A DNA stretch of 64,000 nucleotides from Microbacterium neungamense (GCF_024971095.1 NZ_CP069717.1:310001-374000); one strand, 5' to 3'. Positions 1-10,127 are shown, counted from the first letter of the stretch. A program made the numbers and translations. Notes: generated by a model not told the origin, from the letters alone.

Positions 1-3000
1 GCGGAATCCGGCCATCCGGACGGGCTCCTCGGCGGCGGCGGGACGTCCCGCGGCGAGCGCGCGCTCGCCATGACCGTCGCAGTCGGTCCGGCACTCACCG
101 CGCGGGCCGGGGACGGCGGCCCCGTCGCGCTCGGCGCGCTGTTCGGGGCGGCCTGGGCGTTCGCCGACCTCTTCGCGACTATGGGCGACTACACCGTGCA
201 CGGGGTGACGCTGCAGGCCTCGGGCGACGACGGCACGCTCCTGGCGCGGCTCGACGTGTCGGCCGCCGTCGGCATCGCCGACATCGACCTCGGGCTCGCC
301 ACCATCACGATGGACGACGACCGCCCGCTGCGGGTGCGCTGGCGCGACATCGCCGCGACCGTCGACCTCTCCCGCCTCGCCGCCGGCGATGACCCCGCGG
401 ATGCCCTCGACCTCGACTTCCGGTCGTCGCACGCCGAGGTCGTCGACCCCGGGGGTGGCAGGTGGAGACCACCGGCATCCCGAAGGACGTGCTGCAGATC
501 GTCGGCACCCGGTCGGGCGCCGGTTCCACCTGGATCGAGGTGGACCTGCGGTTCACGATGGACCTCGGACCGGTGAAGATCTCCGGCGCCACCGTCCGCG
601 GCACCTGGGACGGCGGGGCGACGCCCACCTTCGGCATCCGAGGATTCGATGCGCGGATCGACCTGCCGGGCGTGGTCTCCGGCGGCGGGCGGTTCCAACT
701 CGGCTCCACCGCGGGCGGCCAGGGCATCGACATCGCCCTGTGGGGCACGCTCATCCCGCTGAGCGTCGGCGGGTTCCTCCGCTTCGAACTGAAGACCGTG
801 GGCGGCGTGACGATGCACTCCTTCGGCCTGGGGCTCGACCTGCCGGTCGCGGTGCCGCTCGGCCCGACCGGGCTCGGGCTCTACTCGGTCGCCGCCTCCT
901 TCGGCTCGAACGCCGCGCTGAAGCCGCTGGACCCGGCCGATCCGCTCGGCTCGCTGCGCAGACAGGAGCCCTGGGAGGGGCTGGAGGTCAGCCGCGGCGA
1001 CATCACGATCGGGGCCGGTGTGATCATCGGCACCGTCCCCGACGCCGGCCTCACCTTCAGCGCGCTCGGCGTGCTGGGGCTCACGGTCCCGGACTTCACG
1101 CTGCGGGTGGGGATCAACGCCTCCCTCTTCCGTACCCAGCGACTCCTGCTCGCCGACCTGGTCCGGGACGGCGCCGCGACCGAGAACACCCTGTCTCTCC
1201 TCGGCGGGCTGTCGGCGACCTCGGCGGCGATCGACCTGGGGATCGAGGGGCGGTACGAGATCCCGTCGGTGGTGACCGTGCGCATCCCCGTCAGCGGGCA
1301 CTTCCCGTTCGCGGACCACTCCTGGTGGCTGAACGCCGGCAGCGACGGCGACCTGAGCCCGGTGAAGCGACCACCGGGTCCTCTGCAGGCGACCGTCTTC
1401 CCCGGCATCCCGGCGCTCGAGAGCGGCGGCTGGGCCTTCCTGATGATCGCCGGCAACGGCATCCCGGACGTCGCCGGTCTCGGCATCTCACCGACCGGGT
1501 TCTCGGTCGCCCTGGGCGTCGGGTTCACGAAGACGTTCGGGGTCGTCGGCGTGCTCTGGGCGCGCGCGACGACCAGCCTGGTCGCCGCGATCGGCACGTC
1601 CCCGTTCGTCGTCTGGGCGCAGGGCCGTCTCGCCGGGGAGGTCGGCATCGGCCCCTTCCGCCTCGGCCTCGACGCGCTGCTGAAGATCCAGTTCGTCCCC
1701 GAGCAGAGCCGGCTCGACTTCCACCTGAAGGTCTGCGCGTCCGTCGACCTGTGGTTCACCACGCTTGAGGGATGCATCGAGCTCGGCGCGATCGACCCCG
1801 CCGCCGCGCCGGCGATCGTGCCGCGGGACGAGGACTGGCCGTGGCCCACCGTCGTCCTCGCCGACGGGCTCGGGCGCATGCTGCCCGTGAACGACGACGC
1901 CACCTTCACACCGCCGCAGCGCACGAGCGGCGACGGGGAATCAGGCATCGCGGCGCCGGAATCCTGGGCGAAGACGCCCCGTGTCTGGGCCGATGCGATC
2001 CCCCTGCTCACCTTCCCGGTCGCGCCGGTGCAGAAGATCCCGCCCTCGCCCACCGGCGAGGACCTCACCCCCGAGAACGGCCAGAACAACGACGGCATGT
2101 CCGGCGCCGGGAAGACCCGGTTCCAGTGGGCCATGACCGCGCTGCAGTTGCACGAGGTGAAGCCGGACGGGACCGATGTGGCGGAGGTCGAACTCAGCCG
2201 AGCGGCCTGGCAGCCGCCCGCCGGCGTGTCCGCGACGGCCGGAGCCGTGTCCACATCGCGCCAGCTCGCCCTGCTCACCCGCAACCGCTGGCTGACCAAG
2301 GTGCACGCCGACGGCGGGGCATCCGCGCCCGACGAGCCGCTGCGCGATGTCGCGGGCCTCTGCGGCCTGAAGTTCACCGCCGGGCGGAGCTGGACCTACG
2401 GCATGGATGCCCAGCGCGTTCCCGGCACCGCCGACGACTGGCACGTCGCCCGCCGCTCCGACGCGCTCTCGTTTTCGCCGCTCCGCTCGTACGCCCGCGG
2501 GGTGGGCTTCCGCGTGCCGGCGCCCGTGCGCATCGAGCGGCAGCCGAGGGTGGCCGGCGTGGACTGGCCGAGCGGTCCGATCGCCTACGCCTCCTCGGTG
2601 CCGACGTCGTTTCCCGTCGACGGCGCCGTCGAGGAGGAGGAGTTCGCCGGTGCCCTGCGCCTGCGGTCGCCGCAGAGCGTCTTGTGGGATCACGAGGGCG
2701 CGTACCTGCGCTGCCGGGTCGAATTCGACGAGCCGGTCGAGGCAGGGGATCTGCTGCTGCGGATGCGCCTGCAGGGGAAGATGGAGCACCACGGCATCGA
2801 GAACTTCGCGGTCACTGCGCGGCGGTCCTTCCGCGTCGAGTGGCCGGGCGGCAGCGAGCCGATCGACGCGGTCGAGGTGGGGCCGTCGCCCGCGCCGGAT
2901 GCCGGGCCGGGTGATGCGCTCGTGCGCGTGACCGTGCCGGCCGGCAAGGGCGCGACCGCGATCGCGTGGGGCTTGCCCTGGCAGGCGACCGTCGACGTGC

Positions 3001-4319
3001 TCGGTCTCCACGCGATGGCGACGGCGGATGCCGCGGCGGCGGCGGCCGCGGAGGCCGGTCGTCAGGCCGCCGTCGCCGCGGATGAGGCCAGCACCAAGGC
3101 ATCCGCCGACCCGGCCGCGCAGCGGACCATCCTCAAACCCGGGAGCTCGTATCGGATCACGGTGTCGCTGCAGTGGGAACGGTGGACCGACGAGGGCACG
3201 GGCACGATCACCAGGACGGCGGGCACCACCCGCACCGCGACGTGGTTCTTCCGCGTCGCGCCGCGACCGCCTGCCGCCACGGGCGGGGCGCCGTGGAAGG
3301 AGGCGTCCCTGCTGGGTGTGCCCGAGATGACGCTGACCGTCGACACCTTCCGGCCCGAGTACCTCGAGCGCTACTTCCTGGACTATTCGATCGACGACCA
3401 CGAATCCTTCGTCTTCACCGGCGACCGGCCGTGGGCTCGATTCACGGCGCCGCACCTGGCCGCGCTCGCCGCCGCCTACAGACGCGACCTCGGCCTGCTG
3501 CTCGGCCGCACCGACATCGTGGAGGACCCGATCTGGCGCCACCTCCGCCTCGTCGCGCTGTCCGGCCCGCTCGGGATCCCGGATGCCATCGCCACCGCGG
3601 CCGAGGAGTACGGATGCCCGATGCCGCCGCGCAGCGCCGGCATCCGCTGGCCCCTGCGGCTGCGCCCGCGCACCCCGTACGAGCTCGCGGTGGCGCTGCC
3701 ACGGAAGGGCACCAAGGCCACCCGCTCCTCGCCGCAGCTGCACGGCATCACGTTCAGCACGAGCGCGTTCCCGGATCCCGAAGCGCTCGTGGCCTCGCTG
3801 GGCTTCACCCGCTCGGTGTTCGCCGGGAACATCGCCGCCGCCGTACCGACCGGGCACCTGCGGGTCACCGCCGCACCCGGTCTGGCATCCGGTCTGCTCG
3901 CGGTCGACGACGCGCTCGAAGCGGCGCTGGCCGCGCTCGGCCTGCCGCCCCTGCCGCCGCTGCCGGTCCCGCCCACCGGCGGCGCCGGCCGCAGCAGCGC
4001 CCTGTGGACGCGGGCCGCCGACGGAGGCTGGTCCGTCCTCGGCATCCTGCTCGAGGCGAGCGAGCCGCTGGTGCGCGACGGCGGACGCCGGATGGACATC
4101 GGCGACGGGCGGGTCGCCGGCCGCGACCTGAGCATCCGCCGGCGCGACCGCAGCGGCACGCGCGCGCTCTGGCTGCTGCCGCAGCCGCTGAGACCGACGG
4201 CGCCGATGCGCCTGCGCATCCGCGTCACCGACCGCGGCGCGCCGTTCTGGATGCGGATGACCCTCCCCGTCGAGCCTGCCTTCGCGCGCTCCGCGATCGT
4301 GGGAAGGAGCACGACATGA
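1..4319 (+). CDS. Giant protein of unknown function, 5' end outside window, one frameshift
   Basis: The frame is open from base 1, so the gene begins upstream of the window. It continues to about base 455, where reading shifts to the frame that runs to the stop at 4319, giving over 1,430 residues. The protein alternates Gly/Asp-rich, beta-strand-like stretches, for example LGLDLPVAVPLGPTGLGLYS and GVIIGTVPDAGLTFSALGV, with a later half holding an Ala-rich segment (near 3010-3115) and then further strands. No signal peptide or membrane segment is visible in the part seen. The first half reminds me of the DUF6603 family of very large bacterial proteins, but I cannot confirm this. The stop overlaps the next start by ATGA, so the two are co-translated. 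Function unknown. Confidence 0.75.
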
Positions 4320-7312
4320 GCGTCCTCGCCGACCACACCCGCGGCTACGCGGAAGCCGCGCACCTGGTCGCCGGCCTGCCGTCGCACGGTGACGACCGGG
4401 TGCCCGAAGGCGTGCACTGGCGGGTGATCCCGGCATCCGGCACGGTGCCGGCCGGGCCGATCGTCGTCTGCGACGCCGCCGCCGACCCGAGCATGACCGG
4501 CATCCGCACCGACCGGCCGGGCGACGCCCTCGGCGACGTCGCCCCCGGCCGCGCCCTGCTCCTCCTGATCGACGTCCCGCCGGATCGGATGGCGGGCTGG
4601 GTGCGCATCCGCGGCGAGGGGCGGCTGCGGGTCGCCGTGATCGCCGATCGCCTCGCACCGAACGGCGCCGACATCGAGATCACCGCGCGCGACGAGGAGC
4701 CCTGGATCGTGGCCTCCTCCGACATCGCCCGGGTGCGGGTGACGGGGGAGGGGCGCGTGCACGAGGCGGAGGCGCTGCACATCCCGCGCGACACCGGCCG
4801 GCCGCTCGAGGTCCTGCAGATCGCCTCGCTCGACACCGCGGTGATCGACCGGCTGGACGGATGCTACGCCTACCCGCAGGCGGGTGCGGACACCAGTACC
4901 GAGCGGGTTCTCGCCGGTGCTCCGCTGGTCCCGCTGCCGTACGCCCCGCGGCATCCGTGGCCCGAGTACACCGCCGACGACGAGCTCCGCCGGGTCGCCG
5001 AGCTCGTCGAACGCGAGGGTATCGTGCTCGACTGGCTGCACAAGGCGCTGGCCGCCGCCCTCGGCGACGAGAGCTCGCGGTACCTGGCCGAGGCGGTGGG
5101 GGCGGACCAGGAGCTGCGCTACTCGCCCGCTGCGGCGCTGGGCGTCGCGGCAGCGGACCCCGGCGTCGCACGCTGGCTCGCACGGCAGGGGATGCTCCCG
5201 GCCCCGCCGGCACGATGGCAGGAGGATCGGCCGTCGCTGGCGATGGCGCTGATGCCGGTCATCGTGCCGGGGCAGGCGCCGGAGCGCACGGAGCTCGCGG
5301 AGGTGTACGACGAGGTGCTCGGCGGCGGACTGTCGAGCCTTCGCGACGAGCTCGCCCGACGAGCGAGCCCGGAGGCACCGCTGAGCGTCGAGGTCCTCGC
5401 GCTGCCGATGCCGCTCGTCCTCGGTGCGCCGCCGGCGCTGCCGCTCACGCCGCAGCTGCGCGTGTTCGGACGCGCGGAATGGACGGTCGAGCGCGCCGCA
5501 TGTGCGGAACTGGCGCGCACCACCGGATGGGAGCAGTCCATCGCCCTCGGCGGCACGGCTCCCTTCGGCCCGGTCTCGCTCGTTCGACTCCGCCGCGCCC
5601 TCGCCGACCCCGAGCGCACCACGATGCATGACGCCGAGGGCCCCGTCGCCAGCCCGCTGCTTCCCGCGTGGCCGCAGCCGGCCGCACCCGGCGTGCCGCC
5701 GGCCGGCGACGCCACCGTGCGGGGACGGCAGGCCGTGGCATCCCCCGGCGAGGCGGTTCCGGCGCGCTGGGAGGTGCGCCTGGAGGACTGGATGGGACGG
5801 TGGGGCGACCCCGCCGAGATCGAGGTGGCCCCGCCGTCGCCCGCGCTCCCGGCGAAGCCGGTCCTGCGCGCGACGTTCGTCCGGACGCCGGTGACCGGTG
5901 AGGCGGCCGCGTCGCCCGGCGTCGTGCGGGTGGAACTCGTGATCGCCCCGCCCTCGGCTCCCGGCGCGCTGCCCGTCACGGCCGCATCCGTACGCATCGA
6001 CGGGGCACCGGTCGCGCTGACCCTGCCCGACCTGTCCGCGGGCACGGGCATCGCGGTGCACGAGCACGTCGTACCGGCGACGCTGCCGGGTCAATCGCGC
6101 ACGATCCGGGTCGAGGGGTGGATCACGGATGCCTCCTCCGCTGACTCGCCGCACGCGGACCCCGCCGTGATCACCGCTTCGGATGCCCGGCCGGTGCCGG
6201 TGCCGACCGTCTCGCCGCGTCTGCTGCCGGCCGGCCGCCCGGGTCCGGCACCCGAGGTGGCCGTCACGCTCAGCATCCGGGCCGTCGAGGGTGCCGCGCT
6301 GTACCGGTTCTACACGGCATCGGAGGGAACCGTCCGGGCACAGTTCCCCGGCCTCGACAGCACGGCGTTCCGGAATCGACCGCGGGCCGTGCGCGCCCAG
6401 GAGCTGCTCGCGCGGGGGCTCCCGCCGCGCGAGGGGTTCACGCTCGCCCAGGCGGTGCCGGTGGTCGCGGGCACGGCGACCGCGACTCTGCTGCTGCCGA
6501 GCGCGAGCAGCGACCTCGTGCTCGTGCGCGCGGTGCCGGTCACCGGTGCGCTGGACGCCTACGGGAAGATCGCGGAGGGCGTCGAAGCTCCGCCGCATAC
6601 GGTCGCACCGGCCTACATCGTGGTGCCTTCGGTCGAGGTGCCGCCCGTGCCGCGCGTCGCGGCCGAGGTGGACGACGGCGGCACGGTCACGGTGCGGGTC
6701 GAGGTGAGCGGCGTGCCCGCGAACACGCTCGCGCGGCTGCCCGGGGCGCTGGAGGCGCGGCTGGTCGAGGCGATCCCGGGCACGGAGCCGTTCTACTGGC
6801 CCGAGGTGAAGACGCTCACGCTCGTCGACGCCGGGAGCGGCGTGTTCTCGGGTTCCGCACCGCTGTCGGCTCCGCGGTGGGCGCGCATCCGCCTCGCCGC
6901 GTCTGCCCGGTACGCCGCCGAGGACATGGTCGTGCCGGATGCCGACATCGTGCTCACGCCCGACCTCACCGCGTCCGGCGGCGCGCCCGATGACGTCGTC
7001 TCGCCGTGGGGACCGCTGTCCGCGCCGGTGACCCTGGACGTGCCGGGCGCCGAGCCGAGCATCCGCTCGGAGGCATCCGCCGCGGGCATCCGCGTCAGCG
7101 TCGACGGGCTGCCGCTCATCGCGCAGGGATCGAGCGCGTTCACCGCCGTCGTGTACCGCGAGGGGGCGGATGCCGCGCTCATCGAGTACGAGCAGCGGGA
7201 GGTCAGCGGCGAGACGGCCGAATTCGACGTGCCGGGCGGGGCGGCGGCCGCGGTCGCGCTGCGCGATCCGTTCGGCGCGGCCCGTCCCCCCGTGCGGGTC
7301 GGGCCGACGTGA
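4316..7312 (+). CDS. Large multi-domain protein of unknown function
   Basis: 998 residues, starting at an ATG that overlaps the previous stop (ATGA), with AAGGAG seven bases upstream. There is no signal peptide and no membrane segment. The N-terminal 250 residues look globular. The rest reads as a string of beta-sandwich-like modules separated by Pro/Ala linkers (around residues 490-510, 630-650 and 770-790), with segments such as RWEVRLEDWMGRWG that resemble linkers in fibronectin-type repeats. I do not recognise the family. Tight coupling to the genes on either side suggests one complex or pathway, perhaps a surface or extracellular assembly. That is inference from size and composition only. 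Confidence 0.7.
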   Translation: MSVLADHTRGYAEAAHLVAGLPSHGDDRVPEGVHWRVIPASGTVPAGPIVVCDAAADPSMTGIRTDRPGDALGDVAPGRALLLLIDVPPDRMAGWVRIRGEGRLRVAVIADRLAPNGADIEITARDEEPWIVASSDIARVRVTGEGRVHEAEALHIPRDTGRPLEVLQIASLDTAVIDRLDGCYAYPQAGADTSTERVLAGAPLVPLPYAPRHPWPEYTADDELRRVAELVEREGIVLDWLHKALAAALGDESSRYLAEAVGADQELRYSPAAALGVAAADPGVARWLARQGMLPAPPARWQEDRPSLAMALMPVIVPGQAPERTELAEVYDEVLGGGLSSLRDELARRASPEAPLSVEVLALPMPLVLGAPPALPLTPQLRVFGRAEWTVERAACAELARTTGWEQSIALGGTAPFGPVSLVRLRRALADPERTTMHDAEGPVASPLLPAWPQPAAPGVPPAGDATVRGRQAVASPGEAVPARWEVRLEDWMGRWGDPAEIEVAPPSPALPAKPVLRATFVRTPVTGEAAASPGVVRVELVIAPPSAPGALPVTAASVRIDGAPVALTLPDLSAGTGIAVHEHVVPATLPGQSRTIRVEGWITDASSADSPHADPAVITASDARPVPVPTVSPRLLPAGRPGPAPEVAVTLSIRAVEGAALYRFYTASEGTVRAQFPGLDSTAFRNRPRAVRAQELLARGLPPREGFTLAQAVPVVAGTATATLLLPSASSDLVLVRAVPVTGALDAYGKIAEGVEAPPHTVAPAYIVVPSVEVPPVPRVAAEVDDGGTVTVRVEVSGVPANTLARLPGALEARLVEAIPGTEPFYWPEVKTLTLVDAGSGVFSGSAPLSAPRWARIRLAASARYAAEDMVVPDADIVLTPDLTASGGAPDDVVSPWGPLSAPVTLDVPGAEPSIRSEASAAGIRVSVDGLPLIAQGSSAFTAVVYREGADAALIEYEQREVSGETAEFDVPGGAAAAVALRDPFGAARPPVRVGPT

Positions 7313-7359
7313 CCTGGCCGCGGGGGCGGCCGGCGGACCATAGGGAAGGAGCGGGGAGC

Positions 7360-7806
7360 ATGGAACACGAATGGACGTTCGCGGTCGTGGACGGCTACGC
7401 CACGGGCGAGGTGGACTTCGCGCGCCGGCTCGCGGAGTCGGACCAGTCGGTGCGCGACGAGGTGGATGAGAAGATCATGAGCCCGCTCGTCAACGGCACC
7501 GATGGCGCGGTGCTGGTGATCCAGGGCCATGCCGATCGCATCGACTCGGGCGAGAGCCACGCCGTCGCGCTCGAGCAGGAGAGCGACATCAGCAAGGCCC
7601 GGGCCAACAGCGCGTTCGATGAGATCCTGGCGATGATCCGCCGCGACTGGCTCGACCCGGGGCCGGCGAGCTGGGAGGAGCTCCCGCACATCGCCGTCGT
7701 GGTGTCGCCGCACGGCGCGTCGATGCGTGTCGACGAGAGCGGCACGGAGGCCGGGCGCCTGCGCAACCGCCGGGTGTACCTGGCGGTGTGCCGCTTCATC
7801 CCCTGA
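7360..7806 (+). CDS. Small protein, possibly OmpA-like fold
   Basis: 148 residues from an ATG preceded by a strong AAGGAGCGGGG ribosome site, 47 bases after the giant-protein gene. The central segment VLVIQGHADRIDSG, followed about 15 residues later by DISKARANSAFDEIL, recalls the GHTDxxG ... LSxxRAxxV signature of OmpA/MotB-type domains, although the spacing and polar residues differ. There is no signal peptide or transmembrane helix, so it would act in the cytosol or in a non-Sec assembly. It probably belongs to the same transcription unit as the two giant genes. The OmpA resemblance is an eye match and may be chance. Confidence 0.6.
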   Translation: MEHEWTFAVVDGYATGEVDFARRLAESDQSVRDEVDEKIMSPLVNGTDGAVLVIQGHADRIDSGESHAVALEQESDISKARANSAFDEILAMIRRDWLDPGPASWEELPHIAVVVSPHGASMRVDESGTEAGRLRNRRVYLAVCRFIP

Positions 7807-8120
7807 CCTCCGCAGGCCCGTACGCAGCATGCGTCCGCGGCCCCGCGCGCGGCATCCGTCCGCGCCCTGCGCGCGGCATCCGCGGACGGCGGCCCGGCGC
7901 GGGGCCTGGACGCCCTTCGGGATCTCCTCCCGCGGCATCTGCGGGCGGGGCGGGTCGCCGCCGAGCGCCGTCTGCGCTCCGGTCCCCGCGGGGCGGTTCC
8001 GGATGCCGATCACGGGCCTCCCGGCGCCGCCTCGGGAACAGCCGGATGACCGCGCTGCACACGCGGGTACGCCGTGCGCTCGGCCGCACCCTCCCGGTAC
8101 TCTCGATGAGGGAGGTCAGC
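7807..8120. other. Intergenic stretch with direct repeats
   Basis: There is no gene I can support here. It holds two imperfect direct copies of a GCGCGCGGCATCCG unit near 7848-7890. The downstream gene's frame is open through this stretch, with ATG codons at 8046 and 8106. I rejected those starts because only the GTG at 8121 has a ribosome site at a proper distance. Confidence 0.5.
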
Positions 8121-8714
8121 GTGGGACGGACAGCGGACGCCATCGCGGAAGGCGTGGCCATCGCGACGTCCGCGGCGCGCCTCGCCGTCAAGAACCACAT
8201 CCTCGTGGGCACCATCGCCCAGGGCGGCGTCTTCGACATGGAGAAGTACGCCGAGGACGCCCGGCAGGCGCTCCTCGCGATGGCGAAGGAATCCGACGAG
8301 GCCGCCCAGCACCTGGAGCAGCTGCGGAAGCGAGCCCGAGGCCGGCACTCCGACCCCTCCGGCACGCACGACTACCGCGACCGCGACGTGCGCAATCTGA
8401 AGAAGCGGGCCAAGCAGTCGCAGGGCGTCGCCAGCCGCCTGCGCGAGATGACGGAGGATCCCGAGGCCCTGCGCGAGCTGGTCGAGTCGGCGCGCCAGGC
8501 GGCCTGGGAGGACGTCCGCTCCAACCTCGATCGCCGCCTGCGGGTCGAGGGCATGCGCCCCGACCAGGATCCGGACTACGAGACGATGCGCGAGGCGCGG
8601 ATGCAGGCCCTCAAGCTCGTCGATCTGCAGGCCCTGGCCTCCGACCGCCGCGCCCGCCGCAAGCGCCAGAAGGCGGCCGAGAAGGCCGCCGCGAAAGCGG
8701 CCGGGAAGGGCTGA
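8121..8714 (+). CDS. Conserved actinobacterial hypothetical protein
   Basis: 197 residues, hydrophilic and mostly alpha-helical, with a Lys/Ala-rich tail (AAEKAAAKAAGKG). The GTG start at 8121 is chosen because GGGAGG lies about six bases upstream and family members typically begin MGRTADAIAEGV. The protein has a conserved central DYRxRDVxNLKKR block and a second block NLDRRLRVEGMRPDxDPDYE. Members in related genomes are often labelled asparagine synthase without any visible synthase motif, and none is seen here. Function unknown; it is a soluble cytosolic protein, possibly a coiled coil in the C-terminal third. Confidence 0.75.
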   Translation: MGRTADAIAEGVAIATSAARLAVKNHILVGTIAQGGVFDMEKYAEDARQALLAMAKESDEAAQHLEQLRKRARGRHSDPSGTHDYRDRDVRNLKKRAKQSQGVASRLREMTEDPEALRELVESARQAAWEDVRSNLDRRLRVEGMRPDQDPDYETMREARMQALKLVDLQALASDRRARRKRQKAAEKAAAKAAGKG

Positions 8715-8791
8715 TCGCGGTCGCCGTCCGCTCGATTCGCGTCCTCGCCGATCGTGTTGTAGGCTGGTCGTCGGCCCGCTGAGCGGGTCGT

Positions 8792-8864
8792 GCGCCCCTA
8801 GCTCAATGGATAGAGCATCTGACTACGGATCAGAAGGTTGGGGGTTCGAGTCCCTCGGGGCGCG
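8792..8864 (+). tRNA. tRNA-Arg (anticodon ACG)
   Basis: A 73-base cloverleaf. The acceptor arms GCGCCCC and GGGGCGC pair fully with discriminator G at 8864. The D arm is AGCTCAATGGATAGAGC, the anticodon stem TCTGA/TCAGA encloses loop CTACGGA, and the T arm carries GGTTCGAGTCC. Anticodon ACG reads CGN arginine codons after A34 editing; a tadA-type deaminase is at 51604-52059. CCA is not encoded. A TAGGCT -10 hexamer lies upstream at 8759-8764. Confidence 0.97.
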
Positions 8865-8870
8865 CAGATG

Positions 8871-8900
8871 AAACCCCCGTCGCGGAAGCGGCGGGGGTTT
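8871..8900 (+). terminator. Rho-independent-like terminator of tRNA-Arg
   Basis: Inverted repeat AAACCCCCG (8871-8879) and CGGGGGTTT (8892-8900), with a short GC loop, begins seven bases after the tRNA 3' end. Confidence 0.8.
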
Positions 8901-9036
8901 CGTCGTGTGCGGCGGGCGTCGTCGTGTTGGCCGTCGTGTGTGGCGCGCGTGGCCGTGCGCGGTCGTGACCAGCGGACCACGAGGGCCCGTGGCCCCGGGC
9001 GGTGCCGGGATCACGGGCCCTGCGACGGCCGGCGGA

Positions 9037-9166
9037 TCAGCGCTGCGGCAGCGCGGCGACCACGTCGATCTCGACGAGGATGTCCGCCAGCTGCGAGCCG
9101 ACCGTGGTACGGACCGGGTACGGCGGCGTGAAGAACTCCTGGTACGCCTCGTTGAACTCGGCGAAG
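9037..9166 (-). pseudogene. RidA-family (YjgF/UK114) C-terminal remnant
   Basis: Only the last 42 or so residues survive: FAEFNEAYQEFF, then PYPVRTTVGSQLADILVEID and the stop. This is the conserved C-terminal half of RidA enamine/imine deaminases, including the Arg that binds substrate (PVRTTVG). Intact family members have about 125 residues, so the N-terminal two thirds is missing. The reading frame is lost at about 9165, where sequence of a plus-strand aldolase begins. There is no start codon or promoter, so it is not expected to make protein. Confidence 0.8.
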
Positions 9167-9677
9167 TGGGACCTCGGTATCGACGTCGTCGAGCTGCCGA
9201 TCCAGACCGCCGAGGACGTGGAGGCGCTGCGCGTCGTGGCCGCCGCCGGCCGCGCGCGGCAAGGTCGTCGGGGCGGGCACCGTCGTCTCCGCGGAGCACG
9301 TGGCACAGGCCGCCGCCGCGGGAGCGGGCTTCACGGTCAGCCCCGGCCTCGACCTCGAGGTCGTCCGCGCCTCGCACGACGCCGGGCTGTCCGGTCTCCC
9401 GGGCGTGGGCACCGCATCCGAGGTGCAGCTCGCACGGAAGGCCGGCCTGACGTGGCTGAAGGCTTTCCCGGCATCCGTGCTCGGCTCGTCGTGGCTGCAC
9501 GCGATGCGCGGCCCGTTCCCTGAGGTGCGCTTCGTCGCGACCGGCGGCATGAGCGCCGCCAATGCCACCGAGTACCTCGACGCGGGTGCCCGCGTCGTCG
9601 CCGTGGGATCGGCGCTGGAGGATCCCGCGCAGCTGCCCCGGCTCGCCGCGCTCCTGCGCCGGGCGGACGCCCGATGA
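9165..9677 (+). pseudogene. eda: KDPG/KHG aldolase remnant, truncated and frameshifted
   Basis: The sequence begins inside the gene at WDLGIDVVELPIQTAEDVEA, without the usual first 20-30 residues, and shifts frame near 9258 before continuing as KVVGAGTVVS... The catalytic lysine segment (LTWLKAFPASVLG) and the phosphate-binding VATGGMSAANATEYL are both present, so the family call (2-keto-3-deoxy-6-phosphogluconate aldolase, Entner-Doudoroff pathway) is firm. The +1 shift lies in a GCGCGCGGC run. The head-to-head ridA remnant lost its 5' end at the same point, so one deletion removed both starts and the shared promoter region. The end overlaps the rhodanese gene by four bases. Confidence 0.85.
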
Positions 9678-10081
9678 GCACGATCGCCGCGCGGCTCGCT
9701 CACGTCGATGCGCGCCTGGCCTACGAGATCGACGTGGTCGCCGCGGCCGAGGCGGTCGCCGCCGGCGCCGCGGTGCTCGTGGACACCCGCCGGCGCGAGT
9801 CGTGGGACCACGGCCACATCGCCGGGGCCCTGCATCTGCCCCAGAGCGCGCTCGAGGAGCGCATCCCGACGCTGCCGCGCGACCGCACCCTGATCGTGTA
9901 CGGGTGGGGGCCCGGCTGCAACGGGGGGACGGCGACGGCGCGGGTGCTGCTGGCGGCGGGACTCGACGTGCGGGAGCTGCTCGGAGGCTACGAGTACTGG
10001 GTCCGCAACGGGTTCCCGTTCGAGACCGGAGACGGCGTCGTCCGGCAGGCGCCCGACCCGCTGGTCACCGCGGAGGGCTGA
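9674..10081 (+). CDS. Rhodanese-domain protein
   Basis: 135 residues, single rhodanese domain. It shows the typical VLVDTRRRESWDHGHIAGALHLP block (near residues 34-56), and the active loop is around GPGCNGGTATA with Cys83 or so as the sulfur-carrying residue. The ATG overlaps the end of the aldolase remnant (ATGA), so it was once the second gene of an eda operon and may now be poorly transcribed. It is a cytosolic sulfurtransferase of unknown acceptor; in several actinomycetes similar short rhodaneses sit beside sugar-acid genes. Confidence 0.85.
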   Translation: MSTIAARLAHVDARLAYEIDVVAAAEAVAAGAAVLVDTRRRESWDHGHIAGALHLPQSALEERIPTLPRDRTLIVYGWGPGCNGGTATARVLLAAGLDVRELLGGYEYWVRNGFPFETGDGVVRQAPDPLVTAEG

Positions 10082-10121
10082 CGGGTTGCTCCTCGGCGCG
10101 CCCGCCGCGCGGACGCGGCCG

Positions 10122-10127
10122 TAGGCT
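10122..10127 (+). promoter_or_regulatory. -10 hexamer TAGGCT of leaderless sdaA
   Basis: TAGGCT ends exactly six bases before the GTG at 10134, and no purine-rich ribosome site lies between, which fits a transcript that begins at the start codon. Confidence 0.6.

Noticed and set aside
1941..4658. Minus-strand open frame of 905 codons
   Set aside because: It is antisense to the giant protein gene, very rich in Arg/Gly/Ala with no family motif, and has no ribosome site; typical shadow frame of high-GC DNA.
3476..6598. Minus-strand open frame of 1,040 codons
   Set aside because: Shadow of the two giant plus-strand genes; low-complexity composition and no recognisable domain.
1..7806. Contractile injection system or phage tail cluster
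   Set aside because: No sheath, tube, baseplate or AAA+ gene is visible; large beta-rich proteins alone do not support it. It remains a question for the sequence upstream.
8868..8920. Small gene starting at ATG 8868
   Set aside because: The ATG lies at the foot of the tRNA terminator hairpin and the frame only reads through that hairpin.
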